From contig CM039464.1 in NCBI GenBank assembly GCA_022414725.1, positions 930,001 to 994,000 on the forward strand: DNA of 64,000 nt. The letters run 5' to 3'. The position numbers and the translations under genes are program-made. The DNA comes from Microglena sp. YARC (taxonomy: Eukaryota; Chlorophyta; Chlorophyceae; Chlamydomonadales; Chlamydomonadaceae). Below are positions 54,125 through 64,000 of the stretch, piece by piece; positions within the stretch are counted from its first letter, which is position 1, and each line of letters starts with the position of its first letter. Under the pieces are notes generated by a model. That model made no database searches. It was given only the letters and a program-made list of their open reading frames with translations, and was not told the origin of the DNA.

Positions 54125-54342
54125 TTTATATATCAGTCTCTGAGTTAGCAAAGTGCACACCAGTACCTGTTCCCTCCTGGTCCCGTGTTGCCTGCCGCCA
54201 GGCCACAGGCTAACTGTAGCCTGCACGTGACTGCAGTACCTTGCAGTACACATCTCTATTCTATATGAATGCGCCTGTTGCGCTGAATAGCATCTTCTCC
54301 GCTATCGAGTTTATACACCGTTGTAAAGAACTTACATTAAAA
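54125..54342 (+). mobile_element. 5' LTR of the copia-like element (left end truncated)
   Basis: About 213 bp match the 3' LTR with five differences. The first 16 or so bases (TGTTATTGACTGATTA) are missing here. The LTR is followed at once by GGTTATGCGC. Half-tRNA-Met primer sites of copia type begin GGTTATG, so this is a plausible primer-binding site. Confidence 0.8.
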
Positions 54343-54867
54343 GGTTATGCGCTCCATCAATAGACGCTAAAGAAGACAGCCGCTGCGTACTGACCCTCTG
54401 GTACCAGTTCCCCTCTGACTAGCTCGAAGGCCCAAGTTCGAGCATCTGGATCCCAGACTACGGATCCAACTAACCGCTGCTCCGCCTACCGCTTCATCCA
54501 AGACCTACTTGGATCTGCCGCTGCGTCCGCATACTACTGGAGCAAGCAAGAGCACCTGCTAGTCACCGAAATCTATGAAGTGAGTTTGAAAGACGTCCTC
54601 ACCGAGATATATACCACACAGAGCTGTAGTGGTCGCCGACGATCATTGTGCTTGCAACCACAGCCTTCAACAAGAGGCTCCTGTTGCCGAACCTTGCCAC
54701 CCGGCGAAGTTCACCATTCCCACTCTACTGGATCCATTTGGATTGCCAATTCCCACAAGCACACCATCCCCACTTCCCCTGCCCCGCCCTCGTAATCCCA
54801 CTCCACCCATCACTCCGACCAACAACTTCAAGACCCCAGCTGAGAAGACAACTATCCATCAGTCACC

Positions 54868-55988
54868 ATGCCCAACGCCAAGATCTTCAGTGGCAACAAC
54901 TTCTACACATGGCGTCAAGCCAAGGTGCATATTCTCCTCGACCTCAAGTCCATCAAGGACTGTATCGCCATCGCATTTGACTGCCGTCAGCAGGCCCCCC
55001 TTGAAGGGGAGCCTAATAACTCTGACGGTTACCCTGCTGATGACATTGCTTTGCTTACCCTGTTGTTGCGGGTGCTGACCCAGCTGTTCCAGTTCGTGGT
55101 GTCCCCAACAGGATCTCCACCTGGAAGAACAACAAGGCGTACAAGATGATCCTAGATCGAGTGCCAGATCCGATTCAACAAGCCATCCTTGCTCACAGAC
55201 TGACAGGCCACAAAGCTTTCAGGTTTTTGGATTCTCTCTACTCTGAGCAAGCTGGAAACCGAGAGCTATCATCTGTCACCAACCTCTATGCTCTCATCAT
55301 GTCTGCTCATGAATCATTGCAGACCTACCTCTCCAGAGCAGCTGACTTGTACTCCCAACTTCCCCAGATCCAAGGGACTTCCACCACTTCCGTTCCCACA
55401 TTCCTGAACATCATTGTCAAGGGACTCAATTCCCGTCCTGAATATGATGGATACATCAACCAGTTCAACCCTACTGAAGTCACTACCTTTGCCATCCTCC
55501 AAGCAAAAATCACAAACTGGTGCTTGGTCAAGAATGTCGACCCCGCCCCATCTCCAGAGGAAGCTGAGATGGCTGCAGCAGCCTACAGGTTCAGGAGAAC
55601 CTCCAACAGCAGAGGCCCTGGGAGAGACAAGAGAGCCATCAACAAGAAGATGAAATGCTGGAACTGTGGAGGAGAAGGCCACAGCTCAAGGGAATGCCCC
55701 AGCTCTGACTCTGACCTGGCTCATAGGCCAGCTGACTCTGATGCTGCTGACCATGGATCAAAGTCACCTCCCAAGGAGAGATCTGGTGACGACAAGGACT
55801 CAGGCAAGAAGAAGTCTCCACCTCACTGGAGAAGTGACCGTGCTAAGAGGAGTCAAAGCAGAGGACGCCATGCACATGTTGCTGATGGTGACTGCTCCAC
55901 CTCCACTTCCAACTCTGACAGCCACAGTGAGGATGAGGAGCACAATTTCCTCTCTCTGGCACTGCATGAAGACACTCACAGCCCATAG
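54868..55988 (+). pseudogene. Gag-like ORF with zinc knuckle, one frame break
   Basis: Begins MPNAKIFSGNNFYTWRQAK, the usual F-x-G-x-N-F-x-x-W start of copia Gag. The frame shifts near 55,055 and continues from there through the downstream frame (with ILDRVPDPIQQAILAHRLTG) to a CCHC knuckle CWNCGGEGHSSREC (55,660-55,700). A Ser/Lys-rich tail ends at TAG (55,986-55,988). The break may be a mutation or a programmed shift; nothing typical of a slippery site was noted. Confidence 0.75.
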
Positions 55989-57299
55989 CTTTGCTGCACA
56001 AACAGAGGTAAGTCTGTGTCATTTTCCCTGCCATATGACTCCCTGGCTGACAAAACTTTCTTTGGGCATATGAGTGCTGATGATGATTGCACTATAGATG
56101 ATGATGATGACGCAGTTTTCCAAGCAGCTCTACAGAAAGAATGGACCATAGACACTGCAGCCCACTTCCATGCCACAAGTAACACCTCCTATCTGCATGA
56201 CATTCAGGATCTCCCACAGCCTATTAGGCTGCAGCTGGCAGACCAAGGAGATCCACCTATCCTCTGCAGACAGATAGGGAAGGCCAAACTCAAGGGCCAT
56301 GACAAAACTCAGATCATCCTGAATGGTGTACTCCTTGCTGACTGCAAAATGCCCAACATCATTAGCATCCATGCAGCCACCAACCTGTGCCCAGATCTCC
56401 AAGTCCACCTGTCCAAGACCAAGGCCACTCTCTCCATACCTAGCAAGTCAGGCACCAAGCTACTCTTATCATGCCCCAAGAGGCATGGACTCTACCTCAC
56501 TCAAACCTCCCCAGATACCCACAGTGACCACTCCAGTGGACCACCCACTGCCTACATCATGATGGATACCAAAGCTGTCTGCCATACTCCACCTACATCC
56601 CACACTGGCTCTGAGACAGGGCAGTACCCACCCACTCATGAGACTGCCCCCAGTAGGGCTGATCAAGACTTTCAAGACTTTCCCCTTACCCCGGAGCCAC
56701 CTACATCCCACACTGGCTCTGAGATAGGGCAGTACCCACCCACTCATGAGACTGCCCCCAGAAGGGCTGATCAAGACCTCCAAGACTTTGCCCCTGCTCC
56801 TGAGCCATCTACATCCCACACTGAATCTGAGAAAGGGCAGTGCCCACCCACTCATGAGACTGCCCACAATGCCCATAAAGAACCTGCTGGAACTAACATC
56901 CCTTCCTTTCACCATCATAACACCCCTTCCACTTCAGAGAACTGCCTTGAAGAGACTGACAGTGACAATGACATGGAAGGAATCCCTGACCTGGTAACAC
57001 CAGAGGTCTACTCCCAGCTCATGGCAGAACGTGCAAAGGATTTCAAGCCCCTGTCAGAAGATCAGCAAGTTGGTGACCCACCTGACATCCCAACTATTTC
57101 TCCATCCACTCAGCAACGTCATCTCCTGCGAATCATCTCACCCACTCCTGATCTCCCTGACCATCTGAACAACCTGACCCTGCTACAAGCCAAAGCAGAG
57201 ATGGAACTTCTCAGTGACCAGATCAGGACCAACTATGAAGAGTATGATGGCCCCATAGATGGTGAGGGACCACTCATTCACTCAAGCCATCTGATCTAG
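55989..57299 (+). CDS. Protease-like ORF in frame with Gag after a TAG
   Basis: The frame continues directly past the Gag TAG without a shift. WTIDTAAHFHATSN (about 56,140-56,180) matches the copia protease active-site pattern W-x-x-D-[ST]-x-A, with A where G is usual. A GAG-pre-integrase-like stretch ends KRHGLYL. Then follow three near-identical Pro/Thr-rich repeats (HTGSEXGQYPPTHETAPXRA, 56,600-56,860) and an acidic tail. No integrase follows. Confidence 0.6.
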   Translation, partial: LCCTNRGKSVSFSLPYDSLADKTFFGHMSADDDCTIDDDDDAVFQAALQKEWTIDTAAHFHATSNTSYLHDIQDLPQPIRLQLADQGDPPILCRQIGKAKLKGHDKTQIILNGVLLADCKMPNIISIHAATNLCPDLQVHLSKTKATLSIPSKSGTKLLLSCPKRHGLYLTQTSPDTHSDHSSGPPTAYIMMDTKAVCHTPPTSHTGSETGQYPPTHETAPSRADQDFQDFPLTPEPPTSHTGSEIGQYPPTHETAPRRADQDLQDFAPAPEPSTSHTESEKGQCPPTHETAHNAHKEPAGTNIPSFHHHNTPSTSENCLEETDSDNDMEGIPDLVTPEVYSQLMAERAKDFKPLSEDQQVGDPPDIPTISPSTQQRHLLRIISPTPDLPDHLNNLTLLQAKAEMELLSDQIRTNYEEYDGPIDGEGPLIHSSHLI

Positions 57300-57431
57300 C
57301 CTCAGCAACCACCTGGCAACAGTGGATCCTCCAGAACAGCTCACCTGATACTGGGATCCCACTAGGAGAAGTCAACCAGAATGTCAACCACATCCACTTC
57401 TCCAACAACTCAAGCCTCAGCCTGACCAGGT

Positions 57432-57974
57432 TTGGACGTACCCTGCCTACACCAACTGAACAACAGTCCTGCCTCACCGTCCTTCACTATCAAGCCCAGG
57501 CCCCCACTCTCCCAACTCATCACTGCATTCACCACCAGATTCCTAAACCTGCTGACATCTGAGAAAGGACAGTTCCCACAAAGATCAATGCACAGAGAGC
57601 TATCTGATGCCTATGCCCCTGTCCTCAACCACACTAGCAGGCTCCAACAGATGGTGCATGCCTACCCCACTGTCTCCACCGCAGCCAGACCAACCTTACA
57701 GTGGGCCATCTGTCTCCAGGCTGCCATGACCAATGCCTATGCATATGCCCTCTCATTTCGACCCGAGATGATCATGGACCCCAAGAGCTGTGCCTACCCT
57801 GGAGGAAAAGTGTTGTGTGTCAACCACCTCAGTATGGACTGGAGCCCCATGGACTTCACTTTCATCAACATACTTTTCCCACCAAACCTGGCTACCAAAT
57901 CGTTTGATGAGTTCCTAGCCCAAGTCTGCCATCAGCTTGCCCTGGATGGCTTCCCCACTCTGTCAGGCACCTAG
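57432..57974 (+). CDS. Unassigned ORF in the retrotransposon
   Basis: A frame of about 180 residues in the same phase as the two upstream ORFs but separated from them by stop codons, so its first Met is uncertain. It has a compact, non-repetitive composition (MVHAYPTVSTAARPTLQWAI, NHLSMDWSPMDFTFINILFP, FDEFLAQVCHQLALDG). It lacks RT, RNase H and integrase motifs, and I do not recognise it. Confidence 0.5.
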   Translation: MDVPCLHQLNNSPASPSFTIKPRPPLSQLITAFTTRFLNLLTSEKGQFPQRSMHRELSDAYAPVLNHTSRLQQMVHAYPTVSTAARPTLQWAICLQAAMTNAYAYALSFRPEMIMDPKSCAYPGGKVLCVNHLSMDWSPMDFTFINILFPPNLATKSFDEFLAQVCHQLALDGFPTLSGT

Positions 57975-58693
57975 TAAATTGGATCAGATATTGCTCTCCC
58001 TATGTTGTTTTAGACCTGAACACTCTAGAATTTATTAGACCGTATGCCACATGTACTGCCCCATGTACTGACAACAGGCAGTACACACTTTAAATTTAGT
58101 TTTTCACATGGCCTCAACAAGATGTCTGACACATTCTAATTTAGGTTACAGCCCTTCAGCTCTCACACCCAAATTATGGGGGGACTAGTACAGACATCCT
58201 GTCTAAATCATAGCCTCTAGTCTCGAATCATGCACTCTCGTAACCTAGGCTCTCTCCCAAGCTTTTATCCAAGCCTGGGAGTTTCCTTCCAGCTTCCTAA
58301 GCAGCTTCTCTGCTCTATAGCCTGCAACATATCTGCATTTTCCTTCCAGCTTCCCAGCAGCTTCCCTGCAACCTAGCCTGCCCCTTCTCTGCAGTTTAAA
58401 TTCACCCCTGTGCAGCTTCCCTGCAGCCTAGCCTGCAGCCTCTCTGCAGTTTAATTATTTCACATAGAAGCTTATCCATAGATCTGCTAACCTAGTAGAT
58501 TAACTCTGAGACTCTACAAGAGGAAAACCTTCCCATCAGCCTCGACTTGAATAAATCATTTATCCAAGTCCCTGCTCTCTGTACTGACCTCTCTACCTTT
58601 CTTTATTCTACAATAGTCACTTCTTATTTTTCTTATGCCCCTCAGTTAATTTCAGGAATTCTTTAGTTAAAGAATAACTTGAATTGGGGGGGG

Positions 58694-58924
58694 TGTTATT
58701 GACTGATTAATATATCAGTCTCTGAGTTAGCAAAGTGCACACCGGTACCTGTTCCCTCCTGGTCCCGTGTTGCCTGCCTCCAGGCCACAGGCTAACTGTG
58801 GCCTGCACGTGACTGCAGTACCTTGCAGTACACATCTCTATTCTATATGATTGCGCCTGTTGCGCTTAATAGCATCTTCTCCGCTATCGAGTTTATACAC
58901 CGTTGTAAAGAACTTACATTAAAA
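58694..58924 (+). mobile_element. 3' LTR of the copia-like element
   Basis: Starts TGTTATTGAC directly after a G8 polypurine tract and ends at the shared TTACATTAAAA. Five differences from the 5' LTR over about 213 bp imply a fairly recent insertion. Confidence 0.8.
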
Positions 58925-60120
58925 CGTTCCACTTCCACTTCTTCCTCAACATTGGGATTGTAACTCGTCTCTTGTTGGACAGTGGGCGCGTGACACACTC
59001 CTTGTTCAAGTGCTTACAGACACTGATACATTTTCTGAGAACCCCCCCACCCCCCACCACCCACCCACCCTAGTAAACAAAGCATCTGACTGACCGTGTG
59101 GGCCAAGCTTGCGGAGTTTTGCTCTGCGAGATGCTGGCTTATTCACATCTCGCTGTGATGGCTGATGCGCTTCAAGCATGGGCTTGCGACCTCTTGCAAA
59201 TTACTTAAAGTGTACCATGTCCACTGCCACACAGCTTTTCATTCCAGCTACGAGCAGCAGCTTCTAGGCAGCTCCCTGAGCCGGCCACTGGGCCAAGCTT
59301 GCAGCGTTTTGATGTGGGAGAAGCATGCAGATTCACCTCTCGTTGTGATGGCTGATGCGCCTCAAGCATGGGCTTGCAACCTCTTGCAAAGTCCTCAAAG
59401 TGTACCATGCCCACTGTCTCGTAGCTTTTCTTTTCAGCTACGAGCAGCAGCTTCTAGGTAGCTCCCCTGACTGGCTAGTCAGCCAAACCTGATGCAACCT
59501 AACGCACCTTGAAGCTGACACAACCAGCTTTCCTGTACTGTTGACGTCTTTGGGATTGGCCCAGTGGCTGCCTCAGGGAGCTGCCCTGAAGCTGCTGCTC
59601 GTAGCTGAAAAGAAGAAGTATGCCCTGTCAAGCATCTGACCAACCGTGTGGATCAAGCAAGCGGCGTTTTGCTGTGGAATAGAAACCACACCCGTCTCGA
59701 ACATTGTCATGGAAACATACTCCGTCTTCAACAGTGGGCTGGAAGCTCCTAAAGAACTAGTTCCCTTGATTAAAAAAACCCTGCTCGCAGCGTTTTGCTG
59801 TGGGAGAAGCAGGCAGATTCCAGGGATTTTCAACTTCCCACTTCCTTTTTTACTTTTTTATAACAATCATTTGGGCCAAAACGGGGTCAAAAGTAGCGAT
59901 CGCTATATATAACGAAAAAATCCCTGCACCGCTGTGTGAGAAGCATGCGGATTCACCTCTCGCTGCAATGGCTGATGTGTCTCAAGTATTGGCTTGTAAC
60001 CCACTTGATCTTCAACATCGGGATTGTAATCCACCTCATATTGAGCAGTGCAATAGAAACCAATTGCGTCTCTGACATTAGGTGCGTGGCCCAATCCTTG
60101 TTGAAGTGCCACCATACATA
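58925..60120. other. Intergenic DNA with MITE copies
   Basis: Repeated units with GCTTGCGGxGTTTTGCTxTG and CTCGCTGTGATGGCTGATG occur at about 59,100, 59,290, 59,640 and 59,930. There is a half R2 at 59,231-59,285, a full R2 at 59,424-59,618 and a reverse R5 fragment at 59,872-59,925. No gene found. Confidence 0.6.
59424..59618 (+). mobile_element. TA-type MITE R2, copy 6
   Basis: 195 bp; ends GCTTTTCTTTTCAGCTACGA and CGTAGCTGAAAAGAAGAAG are inverted and flanked by TA (59,422-59,423 and 59,619-59,620). Confidence 0.8.
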
Positions 60121-60128
60121 CCGGGGAT

Positions 60129-60323
60129 CAGGGTACTACATGTTGTCAAATTGGTCAGCGCTTAAAGTGCATAGACGTCAAATTGGTCAGCGCTTTGTAG
60201 TGCAAAAAGCGCAATAACTGCGCGCTGCGCCCAGAGGGGGGTGAAAAACTGCGCGAAACGCGCAGTGGGGCTCAAAAATCATGCGCAAAATCGCGCTGCC
60301 GCGCATTGCTTGTGTAGTCCCTG
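60129..60323 (+). mobile_element. hAT-like MITE R3, perfect 8-bp TSD
   Basis: 195 bp, CAGGGTACTAC to GTGTAGTCCCTG, flanked by CCGGGGAT at 60,121-60,128 and 60,324-60,331. Confidence 0.88.
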
Positions 60324-60414
60324 CCGGGGATCACAGCCACCATACACAAAGTCCTCAAAGTGAACCATGCCAACCGTCAACCATCTGACTGACCGTGTCG
60401 GCCAAGCTTGCAGT

Positions 60415-60611
60415 CAGGGTACTTCAAATGGCCAAATTGGCCAGTGCTTTAGCGGACTTGAAAACAAAAAAACTGAGCTTTGTAGTGCAAAAGTGCAAAA
60501 AATGCTTGCTGCGCCCACAGGGGGTTGCAAAAAAACTGCGCTTAAAAAAAGCGCAGAAGGGGTCAAAAAGTCAGAGCTCAAAAGCGCAAGGGCGCGCTTT
60601 GAATTACCCTG
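60415..60611 (+). mobile_element. hAT-like MITE R3, second tandem neighbour, perfect 8-bp TSD
   Basis: 197 bp, CAGGGTACTTC to GAATTACCCTG, flanked by CTTGCAGT at 60,407-60,414 and 60,612-60,619. The interior is clearly diverged from its neighbour. Confidence 0.85.
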
Positions 60612-60649
60612 CTTGCAGTGCTTTGCTATGGAATGAAAACCAAACCCGT

Positions 60650-62420
60650 CTTCAACATTGGGTCCTGCTGGACCATGCAGGCTGCGAGTGCCTTCATGAC
60701 ATCTAGCTGGATGTCCTGAAGGCACTCGCAGCCTGTGTGGTTCAGCACCACCAATGGGAGGATGGCACCAGCAGCTGCCACCTTGCACTGGTTCTCAGGG
60801 TTGTTAGTAACTAGATAATCAAGAGCATGTGCTGCCTGCACCTGCAAGTGTGCTGGGGTCCTGAGTGGCAACAACGCTACCAAGGGGGGGATGGCACCAG
60901 CAGCTGCCACCTTGCACTTGTTCTCAGGGTTGTTAGTAAAAAGATAATCAAGAGCGTGTGCTGCCTGCACCTGCAAGTGTGCTGGGGTCCTGAGTGGCAA
61001 CAACGCTACCAAGGGGGGGATGGCACCAGCAGCTGCCACCTTGCACTGGTTCTCAGGGTTGTTAGTAAAAAGATAATCAAGAGCGTGTGCTACCCGCGCC
61101 TTCAAATGCGCTGGGGTGCTGAGTGACAACACTGCCACCAAGGGGTTCAGTTCATCAATGCTTTTTCTTTTCAGCCCTTCCTATCACGGTTGGACAAGTC
61201 TCTTTAGCCTATCTGGCCTACCCCTGGACTGGAAAATACATGAAAGGGGGGGATGGCACAAGCGCAGCCTACCTTGCACTGGTTCTCCGGGTTGTTGGCA
61301 GCTAGCTTTACAAGAGCATATATGTAGGGAACGGCATATCATATGATGTTGACCAAAGGCGAGTATGATATCATATGATATCATACAAATTGCAACATAA
61401 GATGGTGTATATATATGGTAACTTTGGCCTAGTCAGACTGCCGGCCTCACATGACATCATATGATGACATGATATCATACTGCCGTTCCCAAGTGGTATG
61501 GCCCTGTTATGCACAGGGGCTGGAGTGCTGGTATACAACAATGTAATCAAGTAGGGGATGGCACCCAACCTTGCACTGGTTCTCAGGGTTGTTAGTAACT
61601 AGATAATGAAGAGCATGTACTGCCTGCGCCTGCGACCTGCTGACTGACACCAATGCAACCAAGTAGGGGATGGCACCCATAGCTGTAACCTTGCCCTGGT
61701 GGCCCTGGTTGTCCGAATGTCCGCGTGATTGAAAACAATTTTTCCAAGAGCAAGAGATGCTTCCTCTTGCACACTTGATGGAGCGCTGGCAGATAATAAT
61801 CCTACCAGGGGGGGAATGGCATGGGCAGCTGCCACCTTGCACTGGTTGTCAGTATGACCGACAACAAGATTTGACAGAGTGGTTTCTGCCTGCTCACGTG
61901 CAGAAGAAATATAGAACAAGCCTCAAACCCTCCTCCATGGGGATGATAGCCCCCCCCCCCTATTAGTGGTTGGCCCCAGTGAAAGCAAAGAGGCTGGCCG
62001 CATAAACCTCACGCCTCATAATAAGGTGCACTATTTATATAATTATTGCTGCCTGCTCTTGCACACCTCCTGGAGTGATGGCTGACAATTATGCTACTAG
62101 AGGGTGAATAGCACTGGCAGCTGCCATCCTGCCCTGGTTGTCAGGGTTGATGGCAACTATGTTTGCAAGAGCACATGCTGCTAGATCTTCCACTTGTGCT
62201 GGTTAGTTCGCAGACAACAGTGCCACCAAGGGGATAATGGCACCTGCAGCAGCTATCTTACCCTGGTGGTCACGGCTGTGGGGGGGCTAGAGAACCAAGC
62301 GCCCCTGCTATGTCCTCATGTATGTCGTGTGGCATCTCGGGTGACAAAAAGGCCACCAGGTTGGGGATGACACTGGCATAGCTTGCTACCTTGCTGCTAG
62401 AGCCTTCAGTTCACTCTTGT
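60650..62420 (-). pseudogene. Armadillo-repeat protein pseudogene
   Basis: Many ARM units are recognisable on the minus strand by AAAGAIPPLVALL, NNPENQCKV and ALDYL. The left part (60,750-61,141) has three near-identical 129-bp (43-residue) units in one open frame. Rightward the frame shifts near 61,700 and has stops near 62,090 and 62,205. An R7 copy (61,145-61,230), an R4 MITE (61,324-61,493) and an R1 copy (61,966-62,040) interrupt coding units. ARM proteins mediate protein-protein binding; which one this came from cannot be said. Confidence 0.7.
61324..61493 (+). mobile_element. MITE R4 inserted in the ARM coding sequence
   Basis: TAGGGAACGGCATATCATAT at the left and GCCGTTCCC at the right. 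The ARM frame resumes on either side (VHNRA before, IYALVKLAANNPENQ after), so the insertion interrupted a formerly continuous repeat. Confidence 0.75.
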
Positions 62421-63234
62421 CAGTGAGTGAGGTCAGATGTAGGACTAATTATCGAGACGTTGCGGATCATTTCAGGGTCGCCTGCTTGGGCCTGGGCCTG
62501 GTAAGCCACAGCTTTTATCCCGCTAAGAGCAGCAGCTACTAGGCAGCTCTTCTGTCTGGCAATCTAGTGGAAGTCATGGCCAAGCCTAGGACCAGCTTGC
62601 TTGAAGTAACACGCAGGCAACACGGAAAACGCGTTAGCAGTCACGAGTCACTAGAAGGGCTGGAAGATTCGAGGCAATGTGTAGATCCACTCATAATTAT
62701 AGATAAGAGGGGGGAAGGCAATGAGATTCGAAGAACTAAGTAGCAGAGGGCAAAGTAGCTTGCACGTGACCACTCCGCGGCGGAAACTACATGTTTTTCT
62801 CCGCTACAACTTTTGCGAAGGATCTGCTGCCACGATGCTGGTAACTATAGTCATGCGCACGCATGGTCTGAGCCAAAAATCTGGGTGCGGAGGGGGCCTA
62901 AGCTGCAGCTGTTGGATTTGAACTTCGGACAGCTAGTTGCATTGCGTACGCGATGGGGTGATGGCCGGAATGTAGTAGCCGAGTATCTTAATGTGCACGT
63001 TGAGGATTCAGCTAATAATTTAGAGCAAGGGAGGCGAAGTGATTCGAAGAAGAGAATAGTAGCTACCTTATGAGCTCTCAGTACCAATTTCTGCCATTTC
63101 CTAGAAAGCGTCCAAGTCTTCCCTTCTAGCACGAGTCCAGCGATCCATTATCATATCTGACCCGTCCAAGTCGTTTCTCCTAGACTACGTACAAGCCTTC
63201 CATCATCATAGCATGCACCCCTCCATCCGTCACC
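62421..63234. other. Intergenic region upstream of the last gene
   Basis: Contains a half R2 MITE at about 62,506-62,560. Short frames at 62,721-63,073 are unassigned. The last 100 bp are probably 5' UTR; CGTCCAAGTC occurs three times near 63,107-63,250. Confidence 0.4.
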
Positions 63235-63420
63235 ATGTCTGCCCCGTCCAAGTCTTCCCTTCTGAACCCTAACAAAGAGAAGCTGCAAGAGGCTCTGGAG
63301 GGCGCCCTCAACGCTTTTGCATCAGTGCCTGATCTGGCAACGCAAAAGACCCAAAAGGAGGTTGAGAAGCTGAAGAAGGAGGTGGAGAGCAAGGAGGCGG
63401 TGGTGGAGAATACAAACAAG
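63235..63420 (+). CDS. First exon of a coiled-coil protein (runs off the window)
   Basis: 62 codons from MSAPSKSSLLNPNKEKLQEA to AVVENTNK, donor AACAAG|GTACGG. The second half (TQKTQKEVEKLKKEVESKEA) is strongly coiled-coil. Continuation is expected beyond 64,000. The family is not recognisable from this exon alone. Confidence 0.55.
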
Positions 63421-63589
63421 GTACGGGTCATACTGTGTGTGTGTGCATGCATGTGTGTGTGCATGCATGTTTGTGTGACCTTCCTTGCCACCCCTGTTCA
63501 GGCTTTGACTAGTCTGTCTGGCCTAGCAGTCTGCAAGGATCACATGCTCTGCATTCTCATGCACCTACCTCTTGTATGCCTTCCTTTCT

Positions 63590-63847
63590 CGTTATCATAT
63601 ACATGTACATGTGCATGTGAATGCACCAACCTCCTCCTTTGCCCTCCTTTCAAGTAATCATGTGCATGTGCATGTGCATGTGAATGCACCAACCTCCTCC
63701 TTTGCCCCCCTTTCTCGTTATCATATACATGTACATGTGCATGTGCATGTGCATGTGAATGCACCAACCTCCTCCTTTACCCCTCTTTCTTGTTATCATA
63801 TACATGTACATGTGCATGTGCATGTGAATGCACCAACCTCCTCCTTT

Positions 63848-63901
<54 letters not shown>

Positions 63902-64000
63902 CTTTCAAGTAATCAAATGCATGTGCACGTGCATGTGCATGTGAATGCACCAACCTTCTCCTTTGCCTCCCCCCCTTTCAAGGAATCATATGCATGTGCA
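63590..64000. repeat. Tandem repeat with a 49-nt poly-C run
   Basis: Units of roughly 60-110 bp contain ACATGTGCATGTG, AATGCACCAACCTCCTCCTT and TTCTCGTTATCATATACATG. Positions 63,850-63,898 are all C. It lies in the intron of the coiled-coil gene. Confidence 0.85.

Larger units (their letters stand above)
54343..58693 (+). mobile_element. Non-autonomous copia-like retrotransposon interior
   Basis: Between the LTRs there is coding sequence for Gag and a protease-like region, then an unassigned ORF and about 700 bp of non-coding DNA ending in a G8 polypurine tract just before TGTTATTG. I find no integrase or reverse transcriptase motif in any plus frame, so it would rely on another element for replication. 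Confidence 0.75.

Overview
This is eukaryotic nuclear DNA, most likely from a flagellated green alga (Viridiplantae). Three things point there. The first 2,717 codons of an outer-arm dynein beta-type heavy chain fill the left third; land plants are understood to have lost outer dynein arms. An ARP7-type actin-related protein, a family described as plant-type, lies at 36.6-40.7 kb. Introns are numerous and often contain TTTAGGG-like runs, the plant-type telomere motif. The species cannot be named from the sequence.

Layout. 1-20,413 (minus): dynein heavy chain, 24 exons rebuilt from reading frame, splice sites and family resemblance. The phases join into exactly 8,151 nt; AAA1, AAA2 and most of AAA3 are present, and the rest lies beyond the left edge. 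20.4-36.6 kb: repeats, a 1-kb TIR element with a small PIP-box ORF, LINE remnants, a small membrane-protein gene (minus, about 28.3-30.1 kb), and 23-bp and 29-bp satellites. 36,614-40,720 (plus): a two-exon ARP7 gene of 369 residues. 41-47.8 kb: repeats and MITEs. 47,880-49,866 (minus): a two-exon gene for a 135-residue protein. 51.5-54.1 kb: a TIR element with tRNA-like segments and a BED-like zinc-finger ORF. 54.1-58.9 kb: an LTR retrotransposon with Gag and protease-like ORFs but no visible integrase or reverse transcriptase. 60.7-62.4 kb: a broken armadillo-repeat gene. 63,235 onward (plus): first exon of a coiled-coil protein that runs off the right edge.

Most striking feature: the introns carry what I call exon echoes, partial copies of the adjoining exon's edge with its splice site. 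Copies of exon 3' ends always lie downstream of the true exon, and copies of exon 5' ends always lie upstream. More than thirty are in the dynein gene, and the same pattern occurs in ARP7 and in the 135-residue gene. Some echoes keep good splice sites; others have lost the GT or AG, gained a stop, or shifted frame. This looks like repeated tandem duplication of exon-intron junctions as a mode of intron growth in this genome, and it creates many decoy splice sites.

Mobile DNA is dense. A CAGGGTACTAC-ended hAT-like MITE has three copies with perfect 8-bp target duplications. A TA-flanked MITE family has long inverted ends. There are SINE-like families, two of which start within a few bases of splice donors, and long poly-C/poly-G runs of up to 49 nt. 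The genes are unrelated in function (axonemal motor, chromatin-associated ARP, small proteins), so no operon-like cooperation is implied.
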